Positions 7,172-15,765 of a DNA stretch of 64,000 nucleotides are shown here, one piece after another (position 1 is the first letter of the stretch; every line of letters starts with the position of its first letter). The translations under genes and the position numbers were made by a program. The notes beneath the pieces were generated by a model. The model made no database searches. It was given only the letters and a program-made list of their open reading frames with translations, and was not told the DNA's origin. The stretch is from Caldilineaceae bacterium (lineage in GTDB: Bacteria; Chloroflexota; Anaerolineae; Caldilineales; Caldilineaceae): NCBI GenBank assembly GCA_019637685.1, contig JAHBVF010000030.1, positions 19,192 to 83,191 on the forward strand, read 5' to 3'.

Positions 7172-8242
7172 ATGATTGTCGTTATGAAACCCGAAGCAAC
7201 TCCCGCCGAAACTACCGCTGTCATCAACAAAGCCGAAGCCGTGGGCGTCAGCACTCACCCCATCTACGGCAAAGAACATACGGTCATCGCGCTGGTGGGC
7301 GATCTGACCAAAATCGACCGGGACGTATTCACGGCGATGGCTGGCGTGCAGAAAACTGTGCGTATTCAGGAGCCGTACAAACTGGCCGCCCGCAGCACTC
7401 ATCCCGGCAAAACCACCATTGATGTGAACGGTGTCATTATTGGCGGCTCGGATGTCGTAGTCATGGCTGGCCCGTGCAGTGTGGAAAGCCGGGAGCAGGT
7501 ATTGGAGACCGCCTGGGCGGTGAAGGAAGCCGGCGCCACAATTCTGCGCGGCGGCGCGTTCAAACCCCGCACCAGTCCCTACAGTTTCCAGGGCATGGGC
7601 GAAGCCGGGCTGAAGATTCTGGCCGAAGCCCGCGAACAGACCGGCTTGCCCGTCATCACCGAAGTGATGACAGTGGAAACAGTGGAAATGGTCTGCGAAT
7701 ACGCCGACATTTTGCAGATCGGCGCACGCAATATGCAGAACTACGGACTGCTCCACGCGGTGGGCAAAGTGAACAAACCGGTAATGCTCAAGCGGGGTAT
7801 CAGCGGCGAGATTAAAGAGTTGCTGATGTGTGCCGAATATATTCTGAGCGACGGTAACCCACAGGTGATGCTCTGCGAGCGGGGCATCCGCACCTACGAG
7901 ACCGCCACCCGCAACACTTTTGACCTGAACGCGGTGCCTGTGCTCCAGAAAATGAGCCATTTGCCTGTTGTGGCTGATCCCTCCCACGGCACTGGCGACT
8001 GGGAACTGGTGGGGCCAATGTCCCGGGCCGCGGTGGCCGCGGGTGCAGACGCGCTGATTCTGGAAGTTCACCCGGACCCGGACAAAGCCGAGAGCGACGG
8101 TGCGCAGAGCCTGAAGCCAGAGAACTTTGCCCAGTTGATGGGTCAGTTGCGTCTGATTGCCACTGCGGTGGGCCGGTCGATTGCCGCCCAACCGGAAGCG
8201 GCGGCAGGCAATGGGCGGCCGCGGGAAGCGATGTTGGCGTAA
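7172..8242 (+). CDS. aroF: 3-deoxy-7-phosphoheptulonate synthase, first copy
   Basis: Condenses phosphoenolpyruvate and erythrose 4-phosphate, the first step of the shikimate pathway. The 356-residue protein has an N-terminal ferredoxin-like regulatory domain (about 1-70, MIVVMKPEATPAET) and a TIM-barrel of the KDO8P-synthase-like type: MAGPCSVESREQ, LRGGAFKPRTSPYSFQG, MLKRGISG and the metal-site VADPSHGTGDW. A strong ACGGAGGA precedes the ATG by 6 bases. It stands in tandem with a close paralogue; this copy has a 20-residue C-terminal extension (QPEAAAGNGRP). Confidence 0.93.
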   Translation: MIVVMKPEATPAETTAVINKAEAVGVSTHPIYGKEHTVIALVGDLTKIDRDVFTAMAGVQKTVRIQEPYKLAARSTHPGKTTIDVNGVIIGGSDVVVMAGPCSVESREQVLETAWAVKEAGATILRGGAFKPRTSPYSFQGMGEAGLKILAEAREQTGLPVITEVMTVETVEMVCEYADILQIGARNMQNYGLLHAVGKVNKPVMLKRGISGEIKELLMCAEYILSDGNPQVMLCERGIRTYETATRNTFDLNAVPVLQKMSHLPVVADPSHGTGDWELVGPMSRAAVAAGADALILEVHPDPDKAESDGAQSLKPENFAQLMGQLRLIATAVGRSIAAQPEAAAGNGRPREAMLA

Positions 8243-8256
8243 ATGAGGAGTGAAAT

Positions 8257-8293
8257 GTGAAACGTGAGATCGTCGTCTGATCTCACGTTTCAC
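8257..8293. repeat. GTGAAACG-type intergenic palindrome, copy 2
   Basis: A perfect 14-bp stem GTGAAACGTGAGAT (8257-8270) with its complement at 8280-8293 and a 9-base loop, placed between the two DAHP synthase genes. No T run, so it is not an evident terminator. Confidence 0.7.
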
Positions 8294-8349
8294 TCGCTAC
8301 AGAAGATCAATCCCAGTCAGAACACTTTCCCAAACGAAAGGACTTATCA

Positions 8350-9369
8350 ATGATTATTGTCATGAAACAGGGCGCAGCGCCCCAGGAAATCGAGGCCGTT
8401 GTCAATCGTGTGGAAGAGCTGGGCTACAAAGTCCACCTGAGCCGGGGCGAGGCGCGCACGATTATCGGCATTATCGGTGCAGACGACTACCTGCTGCATC
8501 AGGACACATTTGAAGTGCTGGACGGCGTGGAAAAGACAGTGCGCATTATGCAGCCTTACCGGTTGGCCAGCCGTGACTTTACGGGCGCGGCGTCGGAAAT
8601 TCCAGTGGGGCCGCACGCGGTTATCGGCGGCAAGAAAATTGTGGTAATGGCCGGGCCGTGTAGTGTGGAGAGCCGGGAGCAGATTCTGGAAACCGCCCAC
8701 GCCATCAAAGAAGCCGGCGCTACCGTCCTGCGCGGGGGTGCGTTCAAGCCCCGCAGCAGCCCCTACAGCTTTCAGGGCCTGGGCGAAGAAGGGCTGAAGT
8801 TTCTGGCCGAGGCCCGGGAGCAGACGGGGCTTCCCGTTATCACCGAAGTGATGAGTTCCGACGACATCGAACTGATCGGCGACTACACAGACATCTTTCA
8901 GGTGGGGGCACGCAACAACCAGAACTACTCCCTGCTCAAAGCGCTGGGCAAAACCAACAAGCCGGTCTTTCTCAAACGGGGTATCAGTGGCACAATTCAG
9001 GAGTTGCTGATGAGTGCAGAATATATCCTCAGCGGCGGCAATATGCAGGTGATGGTCTGCGAGCGGGGCATCCGCACCTACGAAACAGCCACCCGCAATA
9101 CCTTTGACATCAACGCCATTCCCCTGCTCAAAAATCTCACCCACCTGCCCGTCGTGGCTGATCCTGCCCACGGCACAGGCCAGTGGGAACTGGTGAGTCC
9201 GGTGGCCAAAGCTGCTGTGGCCGCGGGCGCGGACGCGCTGATGATCGAAGTTCACCCCGACCCCAGCAAAGCCTGGAGCGACGGCGCGCAAAGTCTGACA
9301 CCGGAACGCTTCGGTCAACTGATGAAAGAGCTACGCCCCATCGCCGAGGCTGTGGGACGGGGCATCTGA
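8350..9369 (+). CDS. aroF: 3-deoxy-7-phosphoheptulonate synthase, second copy
   Basis: A 339-residue paralogue of the preceding gene, co-linear with it over its whole length and with all catalytic motifs: MAGPCSVESREQI, LRGGAFKPRSSPYSFQG, FLKRGISG and VADPAHGTGQW. The N-terminal regulatory domain (VKQGAAPQEIEAV) differs much more than the barrel. Two adjacent isoenzymes suggest different feedback sensitivities, for example one to Phe and one to Tyr or Trp; this is inference. ATG at 8350 follows the weak site AAAGGA. Confidence 0.92.
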   Translation: MIIVMKQGAAPQEIEAVVNRVEELGYKVHLSRGEARTIIGIIGADDYLLHQDTFEVLDGVEKTVRIMQPYRLASRDFTGAASEIPVGPHAVIGGKKIVVMAGPCSVESREQILETAHAIKEAGATVLRGGAFKPRSSPYSFQGLGEEGLKFLAEAREQTGLPVITEVMSSDDIELIGDYTDIFQVGARNNQNYSLLKALGKTNKPVFLKRGISGTIQELLMSAEYILSGGNMQVMVCERGIRTYETATRNTFDINAIPLLKNLTHLPVVADPAHGTGQWELVSPVAKAAVAAGADALMIEVHPDPSKAWSDGAQSLTPERFGQLMKELRPIAEAVGRGI

Positions 9370-9401
9370 ACGGTTGGGGTGGATGGGTTCGCTGGGTAGC
9401 C

Positions 9402-9485
9402 CTGGGATAAATCCCAGTCTGATGGCTGAAGTCGTCTAAAGACGACCAAAATTCAGTCCACTTCAGTGGACTTCAGCTATCAGAC
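9402..9485. repeat. Nested intergenic palindrome cluster
   Basis: CTGGGAT / ATCCCAG (9402-9418) is followed by an outer inverted repeat (9417-9431 with 9471-9485, one mismatch) that encloses two smaller stems, GTCGTC/GACGAC and GTCCAC/GTGGAC. The rest of the 269-base gap holds the word ATTGCCAGCAC repeated near 9515-9545 and no gene. Confidence 0.6.
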
Positions 9486-9638
9486 GGCAATTGGTTGCCG
9501 GGGTCTAGGAATATTGCCAGCACATTGCCAGCACATTGCCAGTCACCGTGCTGTACTGCAAGTGGCACATCGTCCCTGGGATAGATCCTGCACCCGCGTT
9601 CCATTCTTAAATCCGTGTTCTTCTGCTGAGATAACTCA

Positions 9639-10508
9639 ATGACCAAACGACTATCCAACTGCCGCGTTACCGTCGTCGGCCTGGGGCTGATGGGCGCAAG
9701 CCTGTGCATGGACCTGGTGCAGGGCAAGCTCTGCCGGGAGGTGCGCGGGGTGGCCCGTCGCGCCGAAACCGCGCTCTCCGCTTTCTTCGAGAACGCGGTG
9801 GATCAGGCCACCACCGATCTGCACACCGGCGTGGCCGGCGCGGATATCGTTATCCTGGCCACGCCCGTGCGCACGATTGTGGATATGCTGGCCGAAGTCG
9901 GCCCCCTGCTCTGGCCGGGCACACTGGTGATGGATATGGGCAGCACAAAGGGCGATATCTGCGCGGCGATGGACGCCCTGCCCCATCACATCCAGCCCAT
10001 CGGCGGCCACCCCATGACAGGCAAAGAGACGGCTGGCTTCGAGTCGGCTGAGCCGGGTCTCTATCGGGAGGCCACATGGGTGCTGACACCTCTGCCCCGT
10101 ACCAGCCAGGAGACAATCGATCTCTCCCTGGAGCTGGTCCAGGCAGTGGGCGCAAAGCCGGTGGTGCTGGAGCCGCGTCGCCACGACCGACTGGTGGCGG
10201 CCATCAGCCACCTGCCCTTCCTGCTCTCCAGCGCCCTCGTTCACACAGTGGACTGCACAGGTGTGGACGATCCCGCGGTCTGGCAACTGGCCGCGGGGGG
10301 ATTCCGCGACACCAGCCGGGTGGCAGCCAGCGACACCCGGATGTTTATGGACATTCTGATGACCAACCGGGAGGCTGTCCTGGCCCAGTTGGATACGCTG
10401 GACATTCAACTACACGAACTGCGCTGTCTGCTCGCCAACGGCGACGAAGCCGACCTGCGCGCCAAATTGTCCCACTCGCAAAAATTACGCGCGGAGTGGA
10501 AAAAATAA
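9639..10508 (+). CDS. tyrA: Prephenate dehydrogenase
   Basis: Oxidatively decarboxylates prephenate to 4-hydroxyphenylpyruvate for Tyr. The 289 residues show the NAD(P) loop VVGLGLMGASL, the strand ILATPVRTIVDML, MDMGSTKGDI and the substrate motif GGHPMTGKE with the catalytic His. The C-terminal helical domain has HDRLVAAISHLPFLLSSAL and AAGGFRDTSRVA, as in the family. There is no ACT domain, so feedback control would lie elsewhere. Translation stops 80 bases before aroA. Confidence 0.94.
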   Translation: MTKRLSNCRVTVVGLGLMGASLCMDLVQGKLCREVRGVARRAETALSAFFENAVDQATTDLHTGVAGADIVILATPVRTIVDMLAEVGPLLWPGTLVMDMGSTKGDICAAMDALPHHIQPIGGHPMTGKETAGFESAEPGLYREATWVLTPLPRTSQETIDLSLELVQAVGAKPVVLEPRRHDRLVAAISHLPFLLSSALVHTVDCTGVDDPAVWQLAAGGFRDTSRVAASDTRMFMDILMTNREAVLAQLDTLDIQLHELRCLLANGDEADLRAKLSHSQKLRAEWKK

Positions 10509-10528
10509 GGACTGGGGCCGGGGCGCGG

Positions 10529-10548
10529 AGACTGGACAGTTCCAGTCT
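10529..10548. repeat. Short hairpin and CCCCAAT triplication before aroA
   Basis: AGACTGGA / TCCAGTCT forms an 8-bp stem with a 4-base loop, followed at 10554-10577 by three direct copies of CCCCAAT. It fills the gap between tyrA and aroA. Confidence 0.4.
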
Positions 10549-10587
10549 CTTGTCCCCAATCCCCAATCCCCAATCCCTGGAACTCCT

Positions 10588-11904
10588 ATGGCAAACCAAC
10601 TCATCATCCACAGCGGACACCCCCTCATCGGCCAATGCCGGGTTCCCGGCGACAAATCCATCAGCCACCGGGCTGTCATCTTCGGCTCCCTTGCCCAGGG
10701 GCGTACCCGCATTCGCAACTTCCTCAACGGCCACGACTGCTTTGCCACTATCAATGTTATGCGGGCACTGGGCGTGCGCATCGATCAGCGCTCCCCCACG
10801 GACCTGGTGGTGAACGGTGTGGGGCTGAACGGGCTGCAAGAGCCGGAGGATGTGCTGGACTGCGCCAACAGCGGCACAACCATTCGCCTGATGACCGGTC
10901 TGCTGGCGGGGCAACCTTTCGCTTCTGTGCTCACCGGAACTGATCAGATTCGGCGCAGGCCAATGGACCGCATTGTGGCCCCCCTGCGCCAGATGGGCGC
11001 ACGCATCACCGGCAGGCAGGATGGCAAGTTGGCTCCCCTTTCCATTGCTCCTGCCGATCTGCAAGCCATCGAATATGACATGCCTGTGGCCAGCGCGCAG
11101 GTAAAAAGCTGCGTGCTGCTGGCGGGCCTCTTTGCCCACGGACTGACAATCATCCGCGAACCCGGCCCGGCCCGGGACCACACTGAACGGATGCTGATTG
11201 CTATGGGTGCGCCGATCGAAGTGCTGGGCGGCAGTACAATCCACGGCGAACGACCCCAACGCCCCCTCAAACCTCTGGACATTACCATACCTGGCGACAT
11301 CTCCTCCGCGGCCTTTCTGCTGGCCGCGGGTGCGCTCACACCCGGCAGCAACCTGACGATTGCCGATGTGGGCATCAACCCCACCCGCATCGGCATTGTG
11401 GATGCGCTGGCCGAAATGGGCGCGGCCATCCAGTACAAAAGCCGCACAGAGCAGGGCGGCGAACCCACGGCCAATCTGGTGGTGACCACCAGCGAACTGC
11501 GGGGCACAACCTTTGGCGGCGAGCAGATCGTCACAATGATCGACGAACTGCCCACCCTGGCCGTCGTCGCCACCCAGGCTGTGGGCCGCACAATCATCCG
11601 GGACGCCGCGGAACTGCGGGTGAAGGAAGTGAACCGCATCGACGCCACTGTGACCGAACTCAAAAAGATGGGCGCACGCATCACCGGCACAGCCGACGGC
11701 TTCGTCATCGATGGCCCCACTCCCCTCCACGGCGCGGTGGTAGACAGCCACGGGGACCACCGGCTGGCCATGGCCTGGACCGTCGCTGGCTTAATTGCCA
11801 AAGGCAGCACAACCATCTACAATGCCCACGTCACCGCGGACAGTTTTCCTGGCTTTGAAATGACACTGCGTGCATTGGGCGCAGAAATTGAGGAGAAGGG
11901 ATAG
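10588..11904 (+). CDS. aroA: 3-phosphoshikimate 1-carboxyvinyltransferase (EPSP synthase)
   Basis: Transfers the enolpyruvyl group of PEP to shikimate 3-phosphate. The 438-residue protein has both signature regions, GDKSISHRAVIFGSLA near residue 22 and the Arg-rich LRVKEVNRIDA and DHRLAMAWTVAG near the end, plus CANSGTTIRLMTGLLAG. Length is normal for the two-domain inside-out barrel. The sequence at the PEP site reads NSGTTIRL where glyphosate-sensitive enzymes have NAGTAMRP, so it belongs to a less sensitive class by motif; this was not tested. Confidence 0.95.
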   Translation: MANQLIIHSGHPLIGQCRVPGDKSISHRAVIFGSLAQGRTRIRNFLNGHDCFATINVMRALGVRIDQRSPTDLVVNGVGLNGLQEPEDVLDCANSGTTIRLMTGLLAGQPFASVLTGTDQIRRRPMDRIVAPLRQMGARITGRQDGKLAPLSIAPADLQAIEYDMPVASAQVKSCVLLAGLFAHGLTIIREPGPARDHTERMLIAMGAPIEVLGGSTIHGERPQRPLKPLDITIPGDISSAAFLLAAGALTPGSNLTIADVGINPTRIGIVDALAEMGAAIQYKSRTEQGGEPTANLVVTTSELRGTTFGGEQIVTMIDELPTLAVVATQAVGRTIIRDAAELRVKEVNRIDATVTELKKMGARITGTADGFVIDGPTPLHGAVVDSHGDHRLAMAWTVAGLIAKGSTTIYNAHVTADSFPGFEMTLRALGAEIEEKG

Positions 11905-11910
11905 GTGATT

Positions 11911-11947
11911 GGGTGATTAGGTGATTGGACAAATCACCTAATCACCT
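11911..11947. repeat. GGTGATTA-type intergenic palindrome, copy 1
   Basis: GGGTGATTAGGTGATT (11911-11926) pairs with AATCACCTAATCACCT (11932-11947) with one mismatch and a 5-base loop. Words of the same type (AATCACC) continue into the first codons of aroE. Similar palindromes lie before 55511 and 61807. Confidence 0.65.
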
Positions 11948-11968
11948 AACCGCCTGTCAATACGGCAA

Positions 11969-12871
11969 ATGATACAGCCAATCAACCAATCACCCTTCCC
12001 CCTCCCCACCGACATCACCGCCAGTACAACCCTCGTCGGGCTGATCGGCTGGCCTATCAGCCACAGCGTCAGCCCGGTGATGCACAACGCGGCCTTTGCC
12101 GAGTTGCGTATGAACTGGCGCTATGTGCCCCTGCCTGTGCGCCCGGAACAGGTGGCAGAAGCGGTGGCAGGCGTGCGCGCGCTGGGGCTGCGCGGCGTCA
12201 ATGTGACCGTCCCCCACAAGCAGGCGGTGATGCCCTTTCTGGACCGCTGGTCGCCGGCCGCGGCCGCGATTGGCGCGGTCAATACAATACTCGTCGGCGC
12301 AGAGGGCGAACTGCTGGGCGACAACACCGACGCGGCCGGTTTTATTACCGACCTGCGCGCCAACGGTGTGGACCCGGCGGGCAAACGGGTGGTTGTGGTC
12401 GGCGCGGGGGGATCAGCAAGAGCAGTTGTCTATGGGTTGGCCGAGGCGGGCTGTGCGTCGCTCGTCCTGCTCAACCGCACCCTGGACAAAGCCGAAAGCC
12501 TGCTGGCGGCCATGTGTGAACTCTTCCCGGACGTGCCTATGACAGCCCGGCCCTTTCCCGACGGCGTGGCCGCCAGCGCGCCCGATGCCGAACTGATCGT
12601 CAACTGCACTTCCCTGGGGATGTCGCCCAATCTGGAAGGGCTGCCCTGGGACGAAGACGTGGAATTCCATGCAGGCCAGACGGTCTACGATCTGGTCTAC
12701 AACCCGGCTGTCACCCGCCTGCTTCAGCTCGCCAGCGTAGACGGCGCGACAGTCATCGGCGGGCTGGGGATGCTCATCCACCAGGGCGCGATTGCGTTTG
12801 AACGCTGGACTGGAGAAAACGCTCCGGTGGAGGTGATGCAGCGGGCGGTGAATGTGGTCTTTGATCGGTAA
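11969..12871 (+). CDS. aroE: Shikimate dehydrogenase
   Basis: Reduces 3-dehydroshikimate to shikimate with NADPH. The 300 residues show LIGWPISHSVSPVMHNAAF, NVTVPHKQA with the catalytic Lys, GDNTDAAGF with the catalytic Asp, and the nucleotide loop GAGGSARAVVYGL followed by NRT, the NADP-specific mark. The first dozen residues (IQPINQSPFPLP) are encoded by a repeat-like stretch and are probably not structural. Start at 11969 is the first ATG after the palindrome; no good ribosome site is visible. Confidence 0.93.
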   Translation: MIQPINQSPFPLPTDITASTTLVGLIGWPISHSVSPVMHNAAFAELRMNWRYVPLPVRPEQVAEAVAGVRALGLRGVNVTVPHKQAVMPFLDRWSPAAAAIGAVNTILVGAEGELLGDNTDAAGFITDLRANGVDPAGKRVVVVGAGGSARAVVYGLAEAGCASLVLLNRTLDKAESLLAAMCELFPDVPMTARPFPDGVAASAPDAELIVNCTSLGMSPNLEGLPWDEDVEFHAGQTVYDLVYNPAVTRLLQLASVDGATVIGGLGMLIHQGAIAFERWTGENAPVEVMQRAVNVVFDR

Positions 12872-12943
12872 AGAGTGCCGGACATTTGAAGGCGAAAACA
12901 CACACTCATAAGCAGGCAACTGATATAGGGAGCAGAGTCTGTA

Positions 12944-13624
12944 ATGAAAAAGCGGATTGCCGCTGTTATCTTTGATCTCGACGAAACGCTATTGGATCGG
13001 AGCGCCTCAATTCGAGCCTTTATCGAGGAGCAGTACGTTCGCTTTCTACCCCAATTGGCGCATATTCCGCGGGAAAGATTTGAAAATAGTTTTCTGGCGC
13101 TTGACGGTTTTGGCTACACTCCCCGGCAGGAGGTGTACGAGCAGTTAGTGGACGAATTGGATGTTGCTGTCACCGCCGCGCAATTTGTAGTCGATTTCCG
13201 AGAGAATGGATGGCGTACCTGCCTGCTCTTCCCGCGCACGCGGGAACTGCTGCAAAAATTGCGCAGTAATGGTTATCGTACGGCGATTATTACCAACGGT
13301 TCAACCCATTCACAACAGGCGAAAATGGAGCGGACAGGTCTCGCAACGCTCGTTGATGAGGTGCTGATTTCAGAGAAGGAAGGGATACGCAAGCCTGATC
13401 CGAAAATCTTTTATCGCGCCTGCGAACGCCTATGTGTAGAGCCATCGGCCTGTCTTTTTGTGGGGGATCACCCTGAAGCCGACATCAGTGGTGCGCAAAC
13501 AGTCGGAATGCGTACTGTCTGGCGCAAGGGCCATCTGCCTTGGCCGCAGGACTTCCATCTTCAACCCGATTACAGTATTGATGAAATCAGTGAGCTAGTG
13601 GAGTTTCGACTGTTCGGTCTATAA
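12944..13624 (+). CDS. HAD-superfamily hydrolase
   Basis: A 226-residue haloacid-dehalogenase-like phosphatase. The nucleophile motif FDLDETLLD is near residue 10, motif II is IITNGSTH and the last motifs are RKPDPKIF and FVGDHPEADISGA, with a helical cap between. Substrate is unknown; the family includes phosphoglycolate and nucleotide phosphatases. It sits inside the aromatic operon but its base composition is visibly more AT-rich than its neighbours, so it may be a later insertion. Stop is 51 bases before the next start. Confidence 0.82.
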   Translation: MKKRIAAVIFDLDETLLDRSASIRAFIEEQYVRFLPQLAHIPRERFENSFLALDGFGYTPRQEVYEQLVDELDVAVTAAQFVVDFRENGWRTCLLFPRTRELLQKLRSNGYRTAIITNGSTHSQQAKMERTGLATLVDEVLISEKEGIRKPDPKIFYRACERLCVEPSACLFVGDHPEADISGAQTVGMRTVWRKGHLPWPQDFHLQPDYSIDEISELVEFRLFGL

Positions 13625-13675
13625 CGAATTTTGCAGAAGAGCGTAGACAAAAGATACATTCATATCATCCTTTTT

Positions 13676-14416
13676 ATGACAACGACTTCTCAATTCATCT
13701 GGACTTCAGAGGACTCCCAAACTTTTCTCGACTACGGGCGCTATTTTATGCCGGAGCGGGAACGGCAGATCGAGACGATCTGCGGGCTGATTCCGCCTTT
13801 GCCGAGCGGGGCGGAAATTATCGAACTCTGCTGCGGCGAGGGTTTGCTGGCCCAGGCACTGCTGGAACGCTTCCCCGACGCAACTGTGCGGGGAATGGAC
13901 GGCTCATCGGAGATGCTGGCCACAGCGGACAAGCGGCTGGCTGGGTTTGGTGAGCGCTTTCAGCCACGGCATTTCGATCTGGCGAGCAGCGATTGGCGAT
14001 CCGCCATCCGGGATGCCCACGCAGTTGTCTCCTCCCTGGCAATCCATCATCTGGACGGGCCAGCGAAGCAGGCGCTCTTTGCCGATGTCTACCGGATACT
14101 GGCTCCGGGCGGCGTCTTTGTGATTGCCGATGTGATTGCGCCCGCAGGCAAACAGGCCGAATCTGTGGCCGCCGACGCCTGGGACTGGGCCGTACACCAG
14201 CGCTCGTTGGAACTGGACGGCAATCTCGACGGCTTTGAACTTTTCCAGAGGGAACAGTGGAATCTATACCGCTATTTCGATCCCGACGACATCGACAAAC
14301 CGTCGCCCCTGTTCGCCCAATTGCAGTGGCTGGCCGCAGCCGGTTTTGTCGATGTGGACGTCTACTGGATGCAGGCCTGTCACGCTATTTTTAGAGGCGT
14401 GAAAAATGAAACGTGA
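13676..14416 (+). CDS. Class I SAM-dependent methyltransferase
   Basis: A 246-residue methyltransferase. The SAM loop IIELCCGEGLLAQALL lies near residue 45, followed by GMDGSSEML, the acidic FDLASSDW and the post-loop LAPGGVFVIADVI. The acceptor is not readable. The start is taken at ATG 13676; an upstream TTG at 13631 is in frame but lacks support. Its last codons (VKNET) are encoded by a GTGAAACG-type palindrome. It lies between the HAD gene and trpB on the same strand. Confidence 0.8.
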   Translation: MTTTSQFIWTSEDSQTFLDYGRYFMPERERQIETICGLIPPLPSGAEIIELCCGEGLLAQALLERFPDATVRGMDGSSEMLATADKRLAGFGERFQPRHFDLASSDWRSAIRDAHAVVSSLAIHHLDGPAKQALFADVYRILAPGGVFVIADVIAPAGKQAESVAADAWDWAVHQRSLELDGNLDGFELFQREQWNLYRYFDPDDIDKPSPLFAQLQWLAAAGFVDVDVYWMQACHAIFRGVKNET

Positions 14417-14450
14417 AATCAGGCTGCCTGATCCCACCGTTCACGTTTCA
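14407..14450. repeat. GTGAAACG-type palindrome overlapping a stop codon, copy 3
   Basis: TGAAACGTGAA (14407-14417) with its complement at 14440-14450, and an inner stem ATCAGGC/GCCTGAT. The stop codon of the methyltransferase (14414-14416) falls inside the left arm. Confidence 0.6.
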
Positions 14451-14517
14451 ATCATCGACGCGCTGTTCGGCACTACTTACGCAGTACGAAACACGCATTA
14501 GCACAATCGAGGAACCA

Positions 14518-15765
14518 ATGACACCAACCAAACCCACCACCCGTATCAACTACCGGGCACTCCCCGACGAGAACGGGCGCTTTGGTCCCTATGGCGGCAA
14601 GTATGTGCCGGAGACGCTCATGCCCGCGCTGGACGAACTGGAAGAAGCCTATCTCCAGGCCCGCAACGATTCCGGCTTTATGGCCGAACTGGGCCGTCTG
14701 CAGCGGACGTATGTGGGGCGGCCCACGCCCATCAGCTATGCCCGGCGACTGAGCGAGCATCTGGGCGGCGCGCAAATTTATCTGAAGCGGGAAGACCTGG
14801 CCCACTCCGGCGCGCACAAGATCAACAACGCGCTGGGCCAGGCATTGCTGATGAAGCGCAAAATGGGCAAGACCCGCATTGTGGCCGAGACGGGCGCGGG
14901 CCAGCACGGCGTCGCCACGGCCACCGCGGCCGCGCTGCTGGGCATCGAATGTGTGGTCTATATGGGCACAGTCGATATGGCCCGCCAGCAGCCCAACGTC
15001 TTTCGCATGAAATTGCTGGGGACCGAAGTGCGGGGCGTGGAGAGCGGCTCCAAGACCCTCAAAGATGCCATCAACGAGGCCATCCGGGATTGGGTCACGA
15101 ACGTGCGCACCACCCACTATCTGCTGGGCAGCGCGCTGGGGCCACATCCCTATCCGGCAATGGTGCGGGACTTCCAATCCGTTATCGGCCAGGAAGCGTT
15201 GGTACAGATGCAGGACGGAGAGATCGGCCCCGGTCGTCTGCCCGATGTGATTGTGGCCTGTGTGGGCGGCGGCAGCAACGCCATCGGCGTCTTTCACCCT
15301 TTCCTGGAACACGAAAATGTGCGGCTGATCGGCGTGGAAGCCGGCGGTCGCGGCATTGAGAGCGGGGAGCACGCGGCCCGCTTTGCCGACCCCGAACTGG
15401 GGCGACTGGGCGTACTACAGGGCACAATGAGCTATGTGATGCAGGATCAGGACGGCCAGATCGCGCTCACCCACTCCATTTCTGCCGGGCTGGACTACGC
15501 CAGTGTGGGGCCAGAGCACGCCTGGCTGCGGGATTTGGAGCGGGCCGAATACACCTATTGCACCGACGAGCAGGCCCTGGAGGGTTTCAAAGCGCTCTGC
15601 CATTTGGAGGGGATCATCCCGGCGCTGGAGAGTGCCCACGCCATCGGCCACGTGCTGGAACTGGCCCCGACGCTGCCCAAGAATCAGGCGATTCTGGTCA
15701 ATTTGAGCGGGCGGGGCGACAAGGATTTGGGTACAGTTATGTCCGTATTGGGGGAGGAACTATGA
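14518..15765 (+). CDS. trpB: Tryptophan synthase beta chain
   Basis: Joins indole and Ser to make Trp, with pyridoxal phosphate. The 415 residues show FGPYGGKYVPETLMP, the PLP lysine in HSGAHKINNALGQ, the TrpB1 signature AETGAGQHGVATAT and the phosphate-binding CVGGGSNAIG. It belongs to the TrpA-partnered TrpB1 class. The ATG at 14518 follows CGAGGA; 35 upstream codons open in frame come from the intergenic palindrome. The stop overlaps the trpA start by ATGA (15762-15765), as often in this pair. Confidence 0.95.
   Translation: MTPTKPTTRINYRALPDENGRFGPYGGKYVPETLMPALDELEEAYLQARNDSGFMAELGRLQRTYVGRPTPISYARRLSEHLGGAQIYLKREDLAHSGAHKINNALGQALLMKRKMGKTRIVAETGAGQHGVATATAAALLGIECVVYMGTVDMARQQPNVFRMKLLGTEVRGVESGSKTLKDAINEAIRDWVTNVRTTHYLLGSALGPHPYPAMVRDFQSVIGQEALVQMQDGEIGPGRLPDVIVACVGGGSNAIGVFHPFLEHENVRLIGVEAGGRGIESGEHAARFADPELGRLGVLQGTMSYVMQDQDGQIALTHSISAGLDYASVGPEHAWLRDLERAEYTYCTDEQALEGFKALCHLEGIIPALESAHAIGHVLELAPTLPKNQAILVNLSGRGDKDLGTVMSVLGEEL

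Noticed and set aside
9510..9545. Short direct repeats ATTGCCAGCAC, CRISPR-like at first sight
   Set aside because: Only three units, without spacers of constant length; it is a simple tandem duplication.
10345..11760. Long minus-strand open frame opposite aroA and tyrA
   Set aside because: Shadow of clear EPSP synthase and prephenate dehydrogenase genes; no motif.
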